Assembly (NCBI GenBank): GCA_017647785.1
Contig: JAGCJW010000028.1
Coordinates: 27,848-91,847 of the forward strand
DNA length: 64,000 nucleotides
Direction of reading: 5' to 3'
Source of the DNA: Bacteroidales bacterium
GTDB lineage: Bacteria > Bacteroidota > Bacteroidia > Bacteroidales > P3
Both the position numbers and the translations under genes were made by a program. The notes below the pieces were generated by a model, which saw only the letters and a program-made list of their open reading frames with translations, was not told the origin of the DNA and made no database searches. Positions 61,528 to 64,000 of the stretch are shown one piece after another; the first letter of the stretch is position 1; the number at the start of each line of letters is the position of its first letter.

Positions 61528-63678
61528 ATGAGACCGAATTTCACAAACATCGATTTCAAATCATTTGCACCAGCAACTGATTTTGGAGCATGGGAAAAAG
61601 AAGTTGGTAATGCAAAAAATTGGATTACAACAGAACAAATTGGAGTAAAGCCTGTCTATGGAAAAGCAGACCTAGAAGGCATGGAACACTTAAATTACGC
61701 AGCAGGTATTGCACCTAACTTACGTGGACCATACTCAACAATGTATGTAATGAGACCTTGGACAGTACGTCAATATGCAGGTTTCTCTACAGCAGAAGAA
61801 AGTAACGCTTTCTATCGTCGTAATATAGCAGCAGGACAAAAAGGACTTTCATGTGCATTTGACCTTGCTACACACAGAGGATACGATGCAGATCACGAAA
61901 GAGTAGTTGGAGACGTAGGAAAAGCTGGGGTAAGTATCTGTTCTATCGAGGATATGAAAATCCTTTTCGACCAAATTCCATTAGACAAAATGTCTGTATC
62001 TATGACAATGAACGGAGCAGTTTTACCTATCCTTTCATTCTACATTATAGCAGCAGAAGAACAAGGAGTTTCAATGGACAAACTTTCAGGAACAATCCAA
62101 AACGATATCTTGAAAGAATTTATGGTGCGTAACACATACATCTACCCACCAAAACCATCAATGAAAATAATCGCAGACATATTCGAATTCACTTCAAAGA
62201 ATATGCCTAAATTCAACTCAATATCTATCTCAGGATACCACATGCAAGAAGCAGGTGCAACATGCGACATAGAAATGGCATACACACTTGCAGACGGTTT
62301 AGAATATTTAAGAGCAGGTATCAATGCAGGAATGAGCGTTGACCAATTCGCACCAAGATTATCATTCTTCTGGGCGATAGGAATGAACCACTTCATGGAA
62401 ATAGCTAAAATGCGTGCAGCAAGAATGCTTTGGGCTAAATTAGTTAACCAATTTAACCCAAAAAATCCAAAATCACTTGCTTTACGTACACACAGCCAAA
62501 CATCAGGTTGGTCATTAACAGAACAAGACCCATTCAACAACGTAGGAAGAACTTGTATAGAAGCATTAGGAGCAGCATTAGGACACACTCAATCATTACA
62601 CACAAATGCATTAGACGAAGCTATTGCTCTTCCAACAGACTTCTCAGCACGTATTGCACGTAACACACAAATCTACTTACAAGAAGAAACAAACATTTGT
62701 AGAAGCGTTGACCCATGGGCAGGAAGCTACTATGTAGAAAGCTTAACTCACGAAATAGCTCACAAAGCTTGGGGACATATCCAAGAAGTTGAAAAACTTG
62801 GTGGTATGGCAGCAGCTATTGAAAGTGGTATTCCAAAGATGAGAATTGAAGAAGCTTCTGCAAGAAAACAAGCAAGAATAGACTCACAAAAAGATACTAT
62901 CCTTGGAGTAAACAAATATCGTCTTGCAAAAGAAGACCAAATTGATACATTAGAAATTGATAACACAGCTGTAAGAGAACAACAAATCAAACGTTTAGCT
63001 GAATTAAGAGCAAACAGAAATGAAGCAGACGTACAATCAGCATTAGAAGCACTTTCTAACGTAGCAGCATCAGGAAAAGGTAACTTATTAGAATACTCAG
63101 TAAATGCAGCAAGAAAGCGTGCATCACTTGGAGAAATCTCTTACGCATTAGAAAAACATTTCGGACGTTATAAAGCAAAAATAAATCTTATATCAGGCGT
63201 GTATTCAGCAGATGCAAAAGACAATGCAAGCTTCAAAAAAGCACAAGAACTTTGTGAAGAATTTGCAAAATTAGAAGGTAGACAACCTCGTATTATGATA
63301 GCAAAAATGGGACAAGACGGACACGATCGTGGAGCAAAAGTAGTTGCAACAGGATATGCAGACTTAGGCTTTGACGTAGATATGGGACCATTGTTCCAAA
63401 CTCCTGCAGAAAGTGCAAAGCAAGCAGTAGAAAACGACGTTCACATTGTAGGAGTTTCTTCTCTTGCAGCTGGACATAAAACATTAGTTCCTCAAATCAT
63501 AGAAGAATTAAAGAAACTTGGCAGAGAAGATATCATGGTAGTAGTAGGTGGTGTAATCCCTCCACAAGACTATGACTTCTTATACAAAGCTGGTGCTGCA
63601 GCAATCTTCGGACCTGGTTCTATTATATCAGAATCAGCTACAAAGATGTTAGAACTTCTTTTAGAAGCAAGAAAATAG
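61528..63678 (+). CDS. mutB: Methylmalonyl-CoA mutase, large subunit
   Basis: 716 aa. Interconverts methylmalonyl-CoA and succinyl-CoA with adenosylcobalamin; used in propionate formation from succinate. TIM-barrel substrate domain (about 30-560) with [22 protein letters not shown] and the active His in [14 protein letters not shown]-terminal B12 domain with axial-ligand motif DxHxxG at 597-602 ([10 protein letters not shown]), [10 protein letters not shown] and GVIPPQDY. Length matches MutB (heterodimer) and E. coli Sbm (homodimer). No mutA small subunit lies on either side. Own promoter and strong terminator. Confidence 0.96.
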   Translation: MRPNFTNIDFKSFAPATDFGAWEKEVGNAKNWITTEQIGVKPVYGKADLEGMEHLNYAAGIAPNLRGPYSTMYVMRPWTVRQYAGFSTAEESNAFYRRNIAAGQKGLSCAFDLATHRGYDADHERVVGDVGKAGVSICSIEDMKILFDQIPLDKMSVSMTMNGAVLPILSFYIIAAEEQGVSMDKLSGTIQNDILKEFMVRNTYIYPPKPSMKIIADIFEFTSKNMPKFNSISISGYHMQEAGATCDIEMAYTLADGLEYLRAGINAGMSVDQFAPRLSFFWAIGMNHFMEIAKMRAARMLWAKLVNQFNPKNPKSLALRTHSQTSGWSLTEQDPFNNVGRTCIEALGAALGHTQSLHTNALDEAIALPTDFSARIARNTQIYLQEETNICRSVDPWAGSYYVESLTHEIAHKAWGHIQEVEKLGGMAAAIESGIPKMRIEEASARKQARIDSQKDTILGVNKYRLAKEDQIDTLEIDNTAVREQQIKRLAELRANRNEADVQSALEALSNVAASGKGNLLEYSVNAARKRASLGEISYALEKHFGRYKAKINLISGVYSADAKDNASFKKAQELCEEFAKLEGRQPRIMIAKMGQDGHDRGAKVVATGYADLGFDVDMGPLFQTPAESAKQAVENDVHIVGVSSLAAGHKTLVPQIIEELKKLGREDIMVVVGGVIPPQDYDFLYKAGAAAIFGPGSIISESATKMLELLLEARK

Positions 63679-63702
63679 TATTTAAATAAATACAAAATCT
63701 AA

Positions 63703-63738
63703 AAAGCTCGAAATTTTAATAAGTTTCGAGCTTTTTTT
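63703..63738 (+). terminator. Terminator of mutB
   Basis: Perfect 11-bp stem AAAGCTCGAAA / TTTCGAGCTTT, 10-nt loop, then a run of T. Confidence 0.92.
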
Positions 63739-63808
63739 ATGCAATTTCAATAGAACTCATTTCGCAAAAATTACTATCCTCAAAAGAACATAAAAGAACC
63801 AAAAAAAA

Positions 63809-63840
63809 TTTGTTAAATATAAAATAATCTGCTATCTTTG
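63809..63840 (+). promoter_or_regulatory. Promoter of the last, partial gene
   Basis: TTTG (63809-63812), 20 nt, TATCTTTG (63833-63840) then C; ATG follows at 63875. Confidence 0.85.
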
Positions 63841-63874
63841 CGCGATTTAATTTTCAAAAAAACAAATACATAAA

Positions 63875-64000
63875 ATGTCTTTCAAGAAATTTTTAATACT
63901 TATTTGTACATTTTTTTGTACAAGTGTAGTTTTTGCACAGACTCCACCCATACCACCACGAAAACCCATTGGAGGAGTAACTGATGGCGATAATCCGTAT
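63875..64000 (+). CDS. Secreted protein, N-terminus only
   Basis: First 42 residues of a frame that runs off the window: MSFKKFLILICTFFCTSVVF, then AQ and a proline-rich TPPIPPRKPIGG. It is a signal peptide (cleavage after VVFAQ likely) followed by the start of an unknown mature protein. It was read by hand from the promoter at 63809 and is too short to identify. Confidence 0.7.
   Translation, partial: MSFKKFLILICTFFCTSVVFAQTPPIPPRKPIGGVTDGDNPY

Overview
The window is AT-rich (about one third G+C by eye) and comes from a member of the Bacteroidota, most likely an anaerobic Bacteroidales lineage; I cannot name the species. The evidence is: many promoters of the Bacteroidota type (TTTG or TTG, about 17-20 nt, then TAnnTTTG), a secreted protein with a type IX secretion (T9SS) sorting domain, a PorE-like PD40/OmpA protein, a GWxTD protein, DUF5106-type thioredoxin-fold proteins, S9 dipeptidyl peptidase, a Porphyromonas-like methionine gamma-lyase, NhaD, and a six-domain ribosomal protein S1. 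It is chromosomal housekeeping DNA. I found no rRNA, tRNA, prophage, insertion sequence or CRISPR array.

Layout. 0-3.7 kb: kdsA (cut by the window edge), a 71-aa protein with clamp-binding-like motifs, and two secreted thioredoxin-fold paralogues. 3.8-12.9 kb (+): an N-domain-less ClpB, a GlmM-type phosphohexomutase, a T9SS cargo protein, a GtrB-like glycosyltransferase with metG, then a membrane protein and a NERD/zinc-finger protein. 27.6-13.0 kb (-): ten closely packed genes that read like one long transcription unit: guaA, a LysM/receptor-fold protein, a large surface protein, a PorE-like protein, a Dpm1-like glycosyltransferase, DPP IV, ribE, hflX, mscS and an LPG-synthase-like membrane protein. 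27.9-31.7 kb (+): wecA-like, ftsE and two glycosyltransferases. 36.6-31.7 kb (-): methionine gamma-lyase, patatin/barrel protein, lolD, rlmB. Then aldehyde dehydrogenase (-), rpsA (+), and a GWxTD / glycosyltransferase / tadA / relA-spoT operon (+). 45.6-57.8 kb (-): M16 protease, XRE/DUF2975 pair, rimM, rpsP, a lipoprotein, nhaD, yidC, MATE and a heme-protein-like membrane gene. 58-64 kb: atpDC (+), an NtrC-like regulator with a tiny CWC protein (-), methylmalonyl-CoA mutase large subunit (+) and the start of a secreted protein.

The genes fit an asaccharolytic or fermentative envelope-rich lifestyle: peptide breakdown (DPP IV, M16, methionine gamma-lyase), B12-dependent propionate/succinate metabolism (MutB), LPS/surface glycan synthesis (KdsA, GlmM, WecA-like, several glycosyltransferases), and outer-membrane biogenesis (YidC, LolD, patatin-barrel, T9SS parts).

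The most unusual signal is not a gene. Several intergenic spacers carry arrays in which a CAAAG or CTTTG (CWWWG) core recurs at exactly 21 bp inside nearly pure A/T sequence. They lie at 7398-7481, 11565-11648, 12896-12963, 18810-18877 and 52201-52289, with degenerate relatives at 36680-36726 and 57854-57900, and one copy pair inside a coding region at 31467-31492 where 21 bp equals seven codons. Some arrays run through stop and start codons, and where the cores alternate orientation they form terminator-like hairpins. A separate 22-bp tandem element with a CCGGA/TCCGG palindrome sits at 36764-36829.
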